This document shows positions 1 through 8,795 of a stretch of 64,000 nt of DNA, one piece after another. The position numbers and the translations under genes are program-made. Source of the DNA: an uncultured Tateyamaria sp. (GTDB lineage: Bacteria; Pseudomonadota; Alphaproteobacteria; Rhodobacterales; Rhodobacteraceae); contig NZ_CANMEU010000009.1 of the NCBI RefSeq assembly GCF_947497045.1, forward strand, positions 62,001 to 126,000, in the 5' to 3' direction. Under the pieces are notes generated by a model that worked only from the letters and a program-made list of their open reading frames with translations, searched no databases and was not told the DNA's origin. Every line of letters starts with the position of its first letter. Position 1 is the stretch's first letter.

Positions 1-2
1 GT

Positions 3-971
3 GCCTTGGATCTGGCCGAACGCTACGCCGAGGGCCGCGTGTCTAACCTGATGAGCGTCGGTGGCGTCCAGCAGGTCATGTTGAAAGTGCGCTTTGCCGA
101 AATGCAGCGCTCGGTCTCCAAATCGCTCAGCTCATCGCTTGGGTTCAACGGGTCCCTCTTTGGGGGCCAGTTGGGCACCAGTAGTGAAACCGGCACGTTC
201 CTCGATGGCAACAACTCGATTTCGAGCGATGTTGAGGTCACACCCGGCACCGAAGGCGCGATTTTGTTCGGCTTCAACGCTGGCAACCTTCAGGTTGGCC
301 TGCTGCTTGAGGCGCTTGAACAAAAAGGCGTTGTGCGCACCCTGGCAGAACCCAATCTGATTGCGCTGTCGGGTCAAGAGGCGACATTCCTCGCAGGTGG
401 CGAATTTCCGATCCCTGTCAGCCAGCAGGAGGGCCAGATTTCGGTTGAATTCAAGCCGTTCGGGGTCCAGCTCAACTTTATTCCCGTGGTGGTCGACAAA
501 GATCTGATCAACCTTCAGGTTGAGGCGTCGGTGTCCGAAGTAGATACCGCAAACTCGATCAACACCAACGGCATCAACATCCCCGCCTTCTCGCGGCGCG
601 AGACCAACACGACGGTCGAACTGCGCGATGGCGAGAGTTTTGCAGTGGCTGGCCTGTTGCAGGACGACTTTCAGGACCTCGCGGGTCAAGTGCCATGGCT
701 GGGCGACGTGCCTGTGCTGGGGACCTTGTTCCGCTCGGCATCGTATCAACGCGCACAAACTGAATTGGTGATCGTGGTCACGGCCCATCTTGTCACGCCT
801 GTGCGTGGCGATGCGCTGGCATTGCCCACCGATCGCATCAAACCACCAAGTGAACGGGACCTGTTCCTGTTTGGACGCACAGCCGCTGGCACACGGACTC
901 CGAAACAGGGGGCCGCCGGCGAGGTTGCCAAACAGGACTTCTCCGGCTCATATGGCTACGTGTTGGATTAA
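3..971 (+). CDS. cpaC: Tad pilus outer-membrane secretin (5' truncated)
   Basis: C-terminal part of the secretin that forms the outer-membrane channel of the Tad (Flp) pilus. The reading frame runs off the left edge of the window, so the signal peptide and N-terminal domains are not seen; about 322 codons remain. Visible secretin features are the block beginning PNLIALSGQEATFLAGGEFP and the late VPWLGDVPVLGTLFRS followed by ELVIVVTAHLV, which form the conserved beta-barrel core. A short polar tail follows. The next gene begins 11 bases after the stop, and cpaE, cpaF, tadB and tadC follow, which fixes the assignment as CpaC/RcpA rather than a type II secretion GspD. Confidence 0.93.
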   Translation, partial: ALDLAERYAEGRVSNLMSVGGVQQVMLKVRFAEMQRSVSKSLSSSLGFNGSLFGGQLGTSSETGTFLDGNNSISSDVEVTPGTEGAILFGFNAGNLQVGLLLEALEQKGVVRTLAEPNLIALSGQEATFLAGGEFPIPVSQQEGQISVEFKPFGVQLNFIPVVVDKDLINLQVEASVSEVDTANSINTNGINIPAFSRRETNTTVELRDGESFAVAGLLQDDFQDLAGQVPWLGDVPVLGTLFRSASYQRAQTELVIVVTAHLVTPVRGDALALPTDRIKPPSERDLFLFGRTAAGTRTPKQGAAGEVAKQDFSGSYGYVLD

Positions 972-981
972 GGACAGGGTC

Positions 982-1644
982 ATGAAACCGATCATCAGCG
1001 TCGCATTGGCTAGCAGCATCGCACTTTCGGCATGCGGTCCCTCTGGCGATCCGGTCTACACCCAGTTTTACCGTGAGGCAGGTGCCGTCGTCGACACCGG
1101 CCAGTTCGGGAACGCGACCGCCAACAATACCCTCGTTTTGACGGGTGAGCGTCAGTACACATTCGATCTGGCCAACCGCTTCGCCTCCGAAGTGATCACG
1201 ACTGTCAATTTCGCATTCAACTCTGCCCAACTGGATGCAGGCGCGCAGGATGCACTGCGCCAGCAAGCCCGCTGGATCCGCCAGTTCCCTGAAATCCGCT
1301 TCCGGGTCTATGGCCATACGGATGCGGTGGGTTCCAACAGCTATAACAAACGGCTTGGGCTTGCCCGCGCCAATGCGGTGGTGGGTTTCCTGTCCACCCA
1401 AGGCATCAGCCGGTCACGCCTCGAAGCGGTCGCCTCTTTCGGCGAAACCCAGCCCCTGATCGTGACCCAGGGACGCGAACGGCGCAATCGGCGCACCGTA
1501 ACCGAGGTCAGCGGCTTTGTTCAGGCACATCCCACTGTGATTGACGGCAAGTATGCCCAAATCATCTATCGGGACTATGTCCAAAGCGCCCGCGCCGAAT
1601 CAGACCTCAGCGGCACTGTCACGGCTGACCTGGCTTCGGAATAA
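982..1644 (+). CDS. OmpA-family lipoprotein of the Tad locus
   Basis: 220-residue lipoprotein. The N-terminus MKPIISVALASSIALSAC is a lipoprotein signal with the lipobox LSAC, so residue 19 would be the lipidated cysteine. The second half is an OmpA-like peptidoglycan-binding domain: NFAFNSAQLDAGAQDALRQQ, then FRVYGHTDAVGS and a conserved NRRT stretch. Start at 982 is chosen because the lipobox falls where expected, 11 bases after the secretin stop; a longer in-frame extension overlaps the secretin gene and lacks a signal. Position between cpaC and cpaE suggests it anchors or assists the pilus secretin, filling the place of CpaD in other Tad loci; that role is inferred. Confidence 0.85.
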   Translation: MKPIISVALASSIALSACGPSGDPVYTQFYREAGAVVDTGQFGNATANNTLVLTGERQYTFDLANRFASEVITTVNFAFNSAQLDAGAQDALRQQARWIRQFPEIRFRVYGHTDAVGSNSYNKRLGLARANAVVGFLSTQGISRSRLEAVASFGETQPLIVTQGRERRNRRTVTEVSGFVQAHPTVIDGKYAQIIYRDYVQSARAESDLSGTVTADLASE

Positions 1645-1940
1645 CGCCGTACATATTTTCGGGGTCAGAGCCTGTGCCTGACCCCGCTTTTCGGCCCTTC
1701 TTTACCCCAAAAATCACTATCGCGTGGCGCGAACAATGCGGCCTGCGCGCCGTGACCGTCCCAAGAAACCAAACAATTGGGGTTTTTTGGCCCAAATCTC
1801 GCCTGAATTGACTGCGACAACCGACCCTAAGGATAGGTATGCCCGGACACTTTGACCGGGCGTGGGTCACGCAGGCAATCAGGGCGTAAAAATAACGTCG
1901 CATCGCACTGCCAGCCCCTTGGAATAAGGACGACACGGCA
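1645..1940. other. Intergenic region inside the Tad locus
   Basis: About 296 bases between the OmpA-like gene and cpaE, holding a terminator-like hairpin near its left end. The rest contains no credible gene. A promoter for cpaE would be expected here but I cannot point to convincing -35/-10 boxes. Confidence 0.5.
1660..1691 (+). terminator. Probable intrinsic terminator after the OmpA-like gene
   Basis: Perfect 9-bp stem (CGGGGTCAG paired with CTGACCCCG), 9-base loop, followed by a short CTTTTC stretch, 15 bases after the stop codon. It would split the Tad locus into two transcripts, cpaC-ompA and cpaE onward. The T tract is short, so termination may be partial. Confidence 0.6.
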
Positions 1941-3179
1941 ATGAGCAGCGTAATGCCACAACCAGAAACCGCACCCATCGTGGCCTGCACGATCAGCCGG
2001 GATGTGCAGAACTTTGATCTTTTGATCGAAGACATGGAACAGGTGTTGGGCGAATCGTGGGGCGATCTTGGCTTTGCCGAAGCGCTGGCCTTTTTCGGCC
2101 AACCCGAAGCGGCGGCCATGGAATTTGTCGCATTGGCGCTGGATGACGCGGACGAGGACAATCTTGTTCTGATGGGCGAGATCATCTCGCAAGCCAAGGC
2201 CCGCGATATCAAGGTGATCCTGATTGCCGAAGACGTCACCCCCGCCTCGCTGCATCAATTGTTGCGCCAGGGGGCCGACGAATTTGTCCCCTACCCTCTT
2301 CCCGAGGGTGAATTGCAGCAAGCCATTGACCGTGTCCGCGCCACGCCACAGCCGCTCCCCGTGGAAACCGAGCGCACAGCGCAGTTAAAAACCGGGGCGA
2401 ACAAGGAAGGCGCGGTGTTTGTCACACACGGTGTCGCAGGCGGCACCGGCACCACAACGCTGGCCGTGAACCTTGCCTGGGAGCTGGCCTTGCTCAGCAC
2501 AAGCGAGACCCCTTCGGTCTGTCTGCTTGATCTGGACATGCAATTTGGGTCGGCCTCCACTTATCTGGACCTGCCACGCCGTGAGGCGGTGTTTGAAATG
2601 CTGTCGGACACCGAAAGCATGGATGACGAAATTTTTGGCCAGTCGCTGCTGACCTTCGAGGACAAGCTGCAAGTGCTGACAGCCCCTGCGGACATGATCC
2701 CGCTTGATCTGGTCACTTCCGACGACATCAGGCGCGTGATCGACATGGCCCGTGCCCACTTTGACTTCGTGGTCATCGACATGCCTTCGACCCTTGTGCA
2801 GTGGACGGAGACGGTGCTGAACGCGGCCCACATCTATTTCACGACGCTTGAGCTGGACATGCGGTCGGCCCAGAACACGCTGCGCTTCAAACGCGCGCTT
2901 CAGTCCGAAGAACTGCCCATCGAAAAGCTGCGCTATGTGCTGAATCGCGCGCCTAAATTCGCCGATCTTGGCGGCAAGGCGCGGGTCAAACGCCTGGGCG
3001 AAAGCCTTGATATCTCGGTCGAAGTACATCTGCCCGATGGTGGCAAGCCGATCTCGCAAGGCGCCGATCACGGTCTGCCCTTGGCGAGCTCGGCCGCCAA
3101 GAACCCGCTGCGTCGCGAAATCGCCAAGCTGGCGGCCTCGATCCATGAACTCAGCGAAGATCAGGCCAAGGCCGCCTGA
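1941..3179 (+). CDS. cpaE: Tad pilus ParA-like ATPase CpaE/TadZ
   Basis: 412 residues. Localisation factor of the Tad pilus: an N-terminal receiver-like domain (about residues 12-125) and a C-terminal ParA/MinD-type ATPase domain (from about 157). The nucleotide loop reads GVAGGTGTTTLAVN, so the lysine of a normal KGGxGKTT deviant Walker A is replaced, as is known for several TadZ proteins; ATP hydrolysis may therefore be weak or absent. The later VCLLDLDMQFGSASTYLDLP and DFVVIDMPSTL stretches are typical of the family. Start ATG has AAGGA about 10 bases upstream. First gene of the likely transcript cpaE-cpaF-tadB-tadC. Confidence 0.93.
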   Translation: MSSVMPQPETAPIVACTISRDVQNFDLLIEDMEQVLGESWGDLGFAEALAFFGQPEAAAMEFVALALDDADEDNLVLMGEIISQAKARDIKVILIAEDVTPASLHQLLRQGADEFVPYPLPEGELQQAIDRVRATPQPLPVETERTAQLKTGANKEGAVFVTHGVAGGTGTTTLAVNLAWELALLSTSETPSVCLLDLDMQFGSASTYLDLPRREAVFEMLSDTESMDDEIFGQSLLTFEDKLQVLTAPADMIPLDLVTSDDIRRVIDMARAHFDFVVIDMPSTLVQWTETVLNAAHIYFTTLELDMRSAQNTLRFKRALQSEELPIEKLRYVLNRAPKFADLGGKARVKRLGESLDISVEVHLPDGGKPISQGADHGLPLASSAAKNPLRREIAKLAASIHELSEDQAKAA

Positions 3180-3205
3180 TCCCACACCCGTCAAGAGGTA
3201 GCCCC

Positions 3206-4636
3206 ATGTTTTCGAAGTATAAAAAATCCGCACCCGCCCCGATCCCAGCCCCCGAGGCCAAGGTGACAGAACTGCCCAAAGCCGATGCGCCCAAATCCAA
3301 AGTGTCGCGCAAGGCGAACGCGTCTGCGGCAGCCGTGATGCCCATCGACAAGGAACTCAAGAAAAAGGCGCGGATGAGCGAGATCAAACTCGATCTGCAC
3401 CGCGCCCTGCTTGACAACCTGAACCTGGCCGCGCTTGAAAACGCGACCGAGGCCGAATTGCGTCAGGAAATCATCGCCATCACCAGCGAAGTGCTGGAAG
3501 AACGCAACATTATCCTGAACCGCGAAGACCGCCAGACCCTCAACAAAGAGCTGTTTGACGAGGTCACGGGCCTTGGCCCGCTTGAGACGCTTTTGCGGGA
3601 CGAAACCGTCAACGATATTCTTGTAAATGGCCCGCAACAGATCTTTGTGGAACGCGCCGGTAAGCTGGAACTGACGGATGTGACGTTCAAGGATGAACGC
3701 CACCTTTTGCGCATCATCGACAAGATCGTGTCCGCCGTTGGTCGGCGCGTGGACGAATCCAACCCCTATGTGGACGCCCGTCTGAAGGACGGCTCGCGTT
3801 TCAACGCCATGGTGCCGCCCATCGCGGTGGATGGCAGCCTCGTCTCCATCCGTAAATTCAAGAAGGACAAACTCGGCATTGACGATCTGGTCGATTTCGG
3901 GGCCTTCACGGAGGAAATGGCCGCCTATCTTCAGGCCGCGGTTGCGACCCGTCTGAACGTGATCGTGTCGGGCGGTACGGGCTCGGGTAAAACGACCACG
4001 CTCAACGCGCTGTCGTCCTTTATCGACAACGCCGAACGCATCCTCACAATCGAGGATACAGCGGAACTTCAGCTGCAACAGACCCATGTGGGCCGGATGG
4101 AAAGCCGTCCGCCCAACGTCGAGGGCAAAGGTGAAGTGTCCCCCCGCGACTGTCTGAAAAACGCCCTGCGGATGCGCCCTGACCGCATCATCGTCGGCGA
4201 GACGCGCGGCGAAGAGGTCATCGACATGCTCCAGGCCATGAATACCGGCCACGACGGTTCAATGACCACAATCCACGCCAACTCGGCGCGCGATGGTGTG
4301 TCGCGTCTGGAAAACATGATCGCCATGGCAGGTATCGAGATGCCCCTCAAGGCCGTGCGCAGCCAGATTTCGTCGGCTGTGAACCTGATCGTGCAGGCCT
4401 CACGCTTGCAGGACGGTTCGCGCCGCATGACCTCGATCACCGAGATTACAGGCATGGAAGGCGACGTGATCTCCATGCAGGAAATCTTTCGCTATCAGCG
4501 TGTCGGCCTGACGCCCGAGAACAAGATCATCGGGCACTTCACCGCCACGGGCGTGCGTTCGCACTATGCCGAACGCTTCAAAATGTGGGGTTATGATCTG
4601 CCATCGTCGATCTACGAACCCATCGCTGCCGAATAA
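3206..4636 (+). CDS. cpaF: Tad pilus secretion ATPase CpaF/TadA
   Basis: 476-residue hexameric ATPase of the type II/IV secretion family that powers Flp pilin assembly at the inner membrane. Seen: Walker [15 protein letters not shown] at about residues 255-268, Walker B region [16 protein letters not shown], and the conserved [12 protein letters not shown] motif. The N-terminal 60 residues are Pro/Lys/Ala-rich and probably flexible. Start is preceded by AAGAGG. It lies 26 bases after cpaE and 12 bases before tadB, so the genes are probably co-transcribed. Length and motifs are normal for the family. Confidence 0.97.
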   Translation: MFSKYKKSAPAPIPAPEAKVTELPKADAPKSKVSRKANASAAAVMPIDKELKKKARMSEIKLDLHRALLDNLNLAALENATEAELRQEIIAITSEVLEERNIILNREDRQTLNKELFDEVTGLGPLETLLRDETVNDILVNGPQQIFVERAGKLELTDVTFKDERHLLRIIDKIVSAVGRRVDESNPYVDARLKDGSRFNAMVPPIAVDGSLVSIRKFKKDKLGIDDLVDFGAFTEEMAAYLQAAVATRLNVIVSGGTGSGKTTTLNALSSFIDNAERILTIEDTAELQLQQTHVGRMESRPPNVEGKGEVSPRDCLKNALRMRPDRIIVGETRGEEVIDMLQAMNTGHDGSMTTIHANSARDGVSRLENMIAMAGIEMPLKAVRSQISSAVNLIVQASRLQDGSRRMTSITEITGMEGDVISMQEIFRYQRVGLTPENKIIGHFTATGVRSHYAERFKMWGYDLPSSIYEPIAAE

Positions 4637-4648
4637 GGAAAAAAAGAA

Positions 4649-5614
4649 ATGAGCGCAGAACCAATTATTTACGGCCTGATCTTCATCGGTGTCCTCGTCC
4701 TGGTCGAGGGCATCTATCTGGTCGCTTTCGGCAAATCCATCAGCCTCAACAGCCGCGTCAACCGACGCATGGAGATGTTGAACAAGGCTGGCGGTCGCCG
4801 CGAAGAAGTGCTGGACCAGCTGCGCAAGGAAATGCAGCAGCATATGGGTGCGCGCTCCATCCCACTCTATTCGCTCTTGGCGGATCGGGCGCAAAAGGCG
4901 GCCATCGCCTTTACCCCCAAGCAGTTGATGCTGGTGATGGCGGGCCTGTCTGTGGCCGCCTTTGTCGGTCTGAGTGTTGGCACCGCCACAGAACCGCCTG
5001 TGCGTATTCTGCTGTCGGTCGGCATCGGGGTCGGTGGCGTGTTCTTTTGGGTGTCGTCCAAGGCCAGCAAGCGCCTTGCCATGATCGAGGAACAACTGCC
5101 CGACGCGGTCGAGCTCATGGTGCGCTCGCTCAAGGTCGGTCACCCGTTCAGCTCCGCCATTCAGATCGTCGCCAAAGAGGTTCAGGACCCGCTCGCGTCG
5201 GAGTTTGGGGTGATTGCAGACGAATCCGCCTTTGGCCGGGACGTGGGCGAAGCGCTCAAAGGGATGGCCGAACGGCTTGATATGCAGGATTTGCGCTTTT
5301 TGTCGGTGGCCGTGACGATCCAACAGCAATCGGGGGGCAACCTCGCTGAAATCCTGGCGGGTCTTGCCAAGGTGATCCGCGCCCGGTTCCGGCTGTTCCG
5401 CAGGGTCAAGGCCATCACTGCCGAGGCAAAATGGTCGGGCAAATTCCTGTCCGCCTTCCCCCTTGTCGCGCTGGTCGTGATCAACATCGGGGATCCGCAT
5501 TACTACGACGAGGTGCGCGATCACCCGTACTTCATCCCCGCCTGCTTTGTTGTGGGCATCTTTCTGGCCGTGAACCTGTTTGTCATGCGCATGCTGACCA
5601 ACATCAAAGTCTGA
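4649..5614 (+). CDS. tadB: Tad inner-membrane platform protein TadB
   Basis: 321 residues with a type II secretion system F domain. An N-terminal membrane segment (about residues 5-25) is followed by a cytoplasmic basic region, two membrane segments around 95-135 and a C-terminal one near 295-315. The stretch EQLPDAVELMVRSLKVGHPF is the TadB signature. It pairs with TadC to form the platform that contacts CpaF. The upstream stretch AAGGAAAAAAAGAA is a good ribosome site. It starts 12 bases after cpaF and ends 11 bases before tadC. Confidence 0.95.
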   Translation: MSAEPIIYGLIFIGVLVLVEGIYLVAFGKSISLNSRVNRRMEMLNKAGGRREEVLDQLRKEMQQHMGARSIPLYSLLADRAQKAAIAFTPKQLMLVMAGLSVAAFVGLSVGTATEPPVRILLSVGIGVGGVFFWVSSKASKRLAMIEEQLPDAVELMVRSLKVGHPFSSAIQIVAKEVQDPLASEFGVIADESAFGRDVGEALKGMAERLDMQDLRFLSVAVTIQQQSGGNLAEILAGLAKVIRARFRLFRRVKAITAEAKWSGKFLSAFPLVALVVINIGDPHYYDEVRDHPYFIPACFVVGIFLAVNLFVMRMLTNIKV

Positions 5615-5625
5615 GGAGAAGACCC

Positions 5626-6594
5626 ATGGACGCAATCATGCAACCCATCACCGACATCCTCGGCCCTCTTGGTCCCATCGTTATCGTGGGCGTGCTCGGG
5701 GTGATGATGGTCGTCATCGTCGTCGTTATGATGATGCGCCAACCCGAAGACCCGCTGACCAAGCTGGAACGAGTCCGCAAGACCGGGCATGCCAACACGG
5801 GCAAAGAGCGGCTGCGCCAGGGCGGGCACAACGAACAACTCGACAAATTCTCGAAGTTCCTCGAACCCGAAGATCTGGCGGAATTGAGCAAGCGCCAGTT
5901 GATGCTGCGTCAGGCGGGCTACAACTCTCGCGATGCGGTCCGGGTCTTTCACGCCGCCCAGTTCATTTTGGGTGTGTTCGGGCTGGTGCTCGGGGTGGTC
6001 TACACCAACTTTGTGGTGGGTACTGATGACATGACCACCCAAAAGATCATCATGTATACGGTCGGGCCCGGTGGCATTGGGTATTACCTGCCGCAATATT
6101 GGGTCACACGCCGGGTCGAATCCCGCAAGGAAGAGATCACGCAAGGCTTTCCAGACAGCCTCGACATGATGCTGGTCTGCGTAGAGGCCGGACAATCGCT
6201 GGATCAGTCGATCACGCGGGTCGCGGGTGAATTGCGCGCCTCCTATCCTGCCCTTGCGCAGGAATTCCAGATCGTGAGCTACGAAATGAAAGCGGGCAAG
6301 GACAAGGTCACCGTCCTCAACGACATGGGCGAGCGGTGCGGCGTGCAGGATGTGGCAAGCTTTGTGACGGTGCTGGTCCAATCTGCCAGCTTCGGGACAT
6401 CCATTGCCGATGCGCTTCGGGTCTATGCAGGCGAAATGCGCGACAAGCGGGTCATGCGGGCCGAAGAGGCGGCCAACAAGCTGCCAACCAAGATGACGCT
6501 GGCCACGATGATGCTGACGGTTCCGCCGCTGCTGATCATTCTGGTGGGCCCGTCGGTGCACGGAATCACCCAACTGGGCAATCTGAGCAACTAG
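5626..6594 (+). CDS. tadC: Tad inner-membrane platform protein TadC
   Basis: 322 residues, second T2SSF-domain protein of the Tad platform. An N-terminal hydrophobic segment with GVLGVMMVVIVVVMMM is followed by a cytoplasmic part, a membrane pair near 110-150, the signature QGFPDSLDMMLVCVEAGQSL, and C-terminal membrane segments. Start 5626 is preceded by GAGGAGAAGACCC, a strong ribosome site, 11 bases after the tadB stop; a longer in-frame reading would overlap tadB by about 180 bases and is not needed. Family length fits. Confidence 0.95.
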   Translation: MDAIMQPITDILGPLGPIVIVGVLGVMMVVIVVVMMMRQPEDPLTKLERVRKTGHANTGKERLRQGGHNEQLDKFSKFLEPEDLAELSKRQLMLRQAGYNSRDAVRVFHAAQFILGVFGLVLGVVYTNFVVGTDDMTTQKIIMYTVGPGGIGYYLPQYWVTRRVESRKEEITQGFPDSLDMMLVCVEAGQSLDQSITRVAGELRASYPALAQEFQIVSYEMKAGKDKVTVLNDMGERCGVQDVASFVTVLVQSASFGTSIADALRVYAGEMRDKRVMRAEEAANKLPTKMTLATMMLTVPPLLIILVGPSVHGITQLGNLSN

Positions 6595-6680
6595 CGACAC
6601 CGCGTCGTTCGTGTTAAGAACCCGCATCGCGCGCCCATCAGGGTGGGCGATGCAGTCATATAAAAACGGTCCAAACGACT

Positions 6681-7250
6681 TTGGAATACTCAGGCATCCG
6701 GGCCCTGCCCGCCTTTTTCTGCGCTGCCTTTCTTGCCGCCTGTGCTCCGGGCGGCATTGGTGCGTCTGACGAAGGGCTGGATGCACCCGGCGTGAACCTG
6801 CGCGGCGATGCGGTGGGCGGCGTCGAGGTCGGGCATCGCCTGATTGCCGCCGGCGAATACGAACTGGCGATCAAGGCGTTCAACCGGGCCGCTCTCGCCG
6901 ATGGATTTGACGCTGAAATCCTGTCGGGGCTGGGCTCTGCGAACCTTGGGCTGGGACGCCTGGGTCAGGCCGAAGCGCTCTTGCGCCGGGCCACGACCGA
7001 ATATGATCCCCACCCCGAAGACCTGAACAATCTGGGTGTTGTCCTGCTCAATCAAGGCAGGGATTCCGAAGCGGTTCAGATTTTGCGCCGCGCCTTCGCT
7101 CTCGATGACGGAGAAAGCACACTCATTCGCGATAATTTGCGCTTAGCACTCGCAAATTTTGAAAATTCTGATAGCTTAGATATCAACGAGGCCGAGTACA
7201 AACTGGTCCGCCGAGGCAGCAGCGACTTTCTGATCAGTACTGCTGGCTAA
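6681..7250 (+). CDS. tadD: Tad locus TPR lipoprotein TadD
   Basis: 189 residues. Likely lipoprotein pilotin-type component of the Tad machine. Starts at a TTG; no ATG or GTG lies in frame between it and the upstream stop at about 6615. The signal FFCAAFLAAC has a lipobox, and TPR helices follow (GHRLIAAGEYELAIKAFNRA, LGSANLGLGRLGQAEALLRR, LNNLGVVLLNQGRDSEAVQI). TadD in other systems helps the secretin mature; here the role is inferred from position and the lipoprotein/TPR build. The non-ATG start suggests modest translation. Confidence 0.82.
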   Translation: MEYSGIRALPAFFCAAFLAACAPGGIGASDEGLDAPGVNLRGDAVGGVEVGHRLIAAGEYELAIKAFNRAALADGFDAEILSGLGSANLGLGRLGQAEALLRRATTEYDPHPEDLNNLGVVLLNQGRDSEAVQILRRAFALDDGESTLIRDNLRLALANFENSDSLDINEAEYKLVRRGSSDFLISTAG

Positions 7251-7256
7251 TTTGAG

Positions 7257-7271
7257 GTGCCCCAAGGGGCG
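7257..7271. repeat. Small hairpin between the two TPR lipoprotein genes
   Basis: Inverted repeat TGCCCC/GGGGCG with an AA loop, 6 bases after the tadD stop, not followed by a T tract. It could protect or define the tadD mRNA end. A second small CTGCC/GGCAG hairpin lies about 20 bases further on. Confidence 0.35.
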
Positions 7272-7356
7272 CGAAATTGATCTGCCTGCGGGCAGAAAAC
7301 AGATGCGACCGCGCAGCAATAGCACGGCGTGAACGAGCAGGAAAAAGGACGCAATC

Positions 7357-8217
7357 ATGCGCCACCCAGTTATTTTGACGGCCTCTTTGGCAGGCGTCTT
7401 GGCATTGGCCGCGTGCGGCGAGTCTGCGGATGACACCGTCAATCGCGCGTTTCAGGACGTAAACGTGGTTGATGAATCCGACCTTAACGATGTGATGCTC
7501 ACGGTTGCGGACCCCAACGAGGCGGTGCGCCATTTTCAACGCACCGCCGCTGAAAACCCGGACCGGATCGAAGTGCAACGCGGGCTGGCGACATCCCTTG
7601 TACGCGCCAAACGCTATCGCGAGGCGGTTCCGGCCTTTGCCAAGGTCGTCACCTTCGATGAAGTCACCAATGATGATCGGGTCGACTATGCCGACGCATT
7701 GCTGCGGGCAGGCGAATGGAAGCGCGCCGAAGAGGAGTTGGACAAGGTCCCACCCACCTTCGAGACCTTCAAACGCTACCGCCTTGAAGCGTTGATCGCG
7801 GACAGCAACAAAGAGTGGAAGAAAGCGGACAGCTTTTACGAGACGGCCGTAGGGCTCACCACCCGTCCCTCGGGCGTGCTGAACAACTGGGGCTATTCCA
7901 AGCTGACGCGCGGCGATTTCGAGGGGGCCGAAGCCCTGTTCACCGATGCGATCCGGCAGGACAGCAAGCTGTTCACAGCCAAGAACAACCTGATCCTGGC
8001 ACGTGGGGCACAGCGCAACTATGCCTTGCCCGTGATCCCCATTGATCAGACCGAGCGGGCGCAGTTGCTGCACACCCTTGGGCTTACCGCGATCAAGCAG
8101 GGGGATATCCAGACCGGCAAATCGCTGTTGCGCGACGCCATCGAAACCCATCCCCAGCATTTCGAGGCTGCCGTGCGCTCTCTTCGTGCGCTGGAAAACA
8201 ACACCGCGGACGGATGA
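7357..8217 (+). CDS. Second TPR lipoprotein of the Tad locus
   Basis: 286 residues. Signal peptide with lipobox LAAC at about residues 17-20 (MRHPVILTASLAGVLALAAC), then several TPR-like helix pairs from about 55 onward: AVRHFQRTAAENPDRIEVQR, YREAVPAFAKVV and VLNNWGYSKLTRGDFEGAEA. It resembles TadD and sits directly before cpaA, so it is probably a periplasmic scaffold of the pilus machine. Start ATG has AAAAAGGA about 6 bases upstream. It overlaps nothing; the next gene starts 4 bases after its stop. Confidence 0.8.
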   Translation: MRHPVILTASLAGVLALAACGESADDTVNRAFQDVNVVDESDLNDVMLTVADPNEAVRHFQRTAAENPDRIEVQRGLATSLVRAKRYREAVPAFAKVVTFDEVTNDDRVDYADALLRAGEWKRAEEELDKVPPTFETFKRYRLEALIADSNKEWKKADSFYETAVGLTTRPSGVLNNWGYSKLTRGDFEGAEALFTDAIRQDSKLFTAKNNLILARGAQRNYALPVIPIDQTERAQLLHTLGLTAIKQGDIQTGKSLLRDAIETHPQHFEAAVRSLRALENNTADG

Positions 8218-8221
8218 TGTG

Positions 8222-8719
8222 ATGGCCCTGTCTGCGCAGGCTGCCATGTGGTTCCTGCCATTTCTCATCCCCTTGTGTTTGCACGTAGCCTATACTGACC
8301 TCGCCGCGATGCGGATCAGCAACCGGACCGTTTTGGTCATGGTTGGGGTGTTCGTGGTCGTCGGATTGGTCGTCTTTCCGTTTGATGTGTATCTGTGGCA
8401 ACTGGCCCATTTGGGCATAGTTCTGGTTGTGTGCATGATCCTGAATGCCGCAGGCGCAATGGGGGCGGGTGATGCAAAATTCCTTGCCGCTGCGACCCCT
8501 TACGTGGCCTTGGGGGATGTCCGCCTGCTGATGGCGCTGTTTGCCGCCGTCCTGTTGGCCGCCTTTGTGGTCCATAAGATCGCCAAGTACACGCCCTTGC
8601 ACAAACTCGCCCCCACATGGGACAGCTGGGACCAAAAAGCCAACAAGTTCCCCATGGGCTTTGCGCTTGGCCCCACGCTCGCACTCTATGTGGCTTTGGC
8701 AACAGTGCACGGGTCTTGA
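8222..8719 (+). CDS. cpaA: Prepilin peptidase CpaA/TadV (A24 family)
   Basis: 165-residue membrane aspartic peptidase that cleaves Flp pilin and TadE/F-type pseudopilins. The two catalytic aspartates are visible: D26 in AYTDL and D84 in MGAGDAKF (GxGD motif). About five or six membrane segments are predicted, with no N-methyltransferase domain, as usual for the short TadV/CpaA type. Start 8222 follows the previous stop by 4 bases, so translation is probably coupled; a longer in-frame version would overlap the TPR gene by 180 bases. Confidence 0.93.
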   Translation: MALSAQAAMWFLPFLIPLCLHVAYTDLAAMRISNRTVLVMVGVFVVVGLVVFPFDVYLWQLAHLGIVLVVCMILNAAGAMGAGDAKFLAAATPYVALGDVRLLMALFAAVLLAAFVVHKIAKYTPLHKLAPTWDSWDQKANKFPMGFALGPTLALYVALATVHGS

Positions 8720-8795
8720 CCTGATTGGGTCATAATTTGGCCGGAAAAGAGCGCTAAGACGGTCCCAAACCAGACCTAGCAGCAGGCCACACCCG

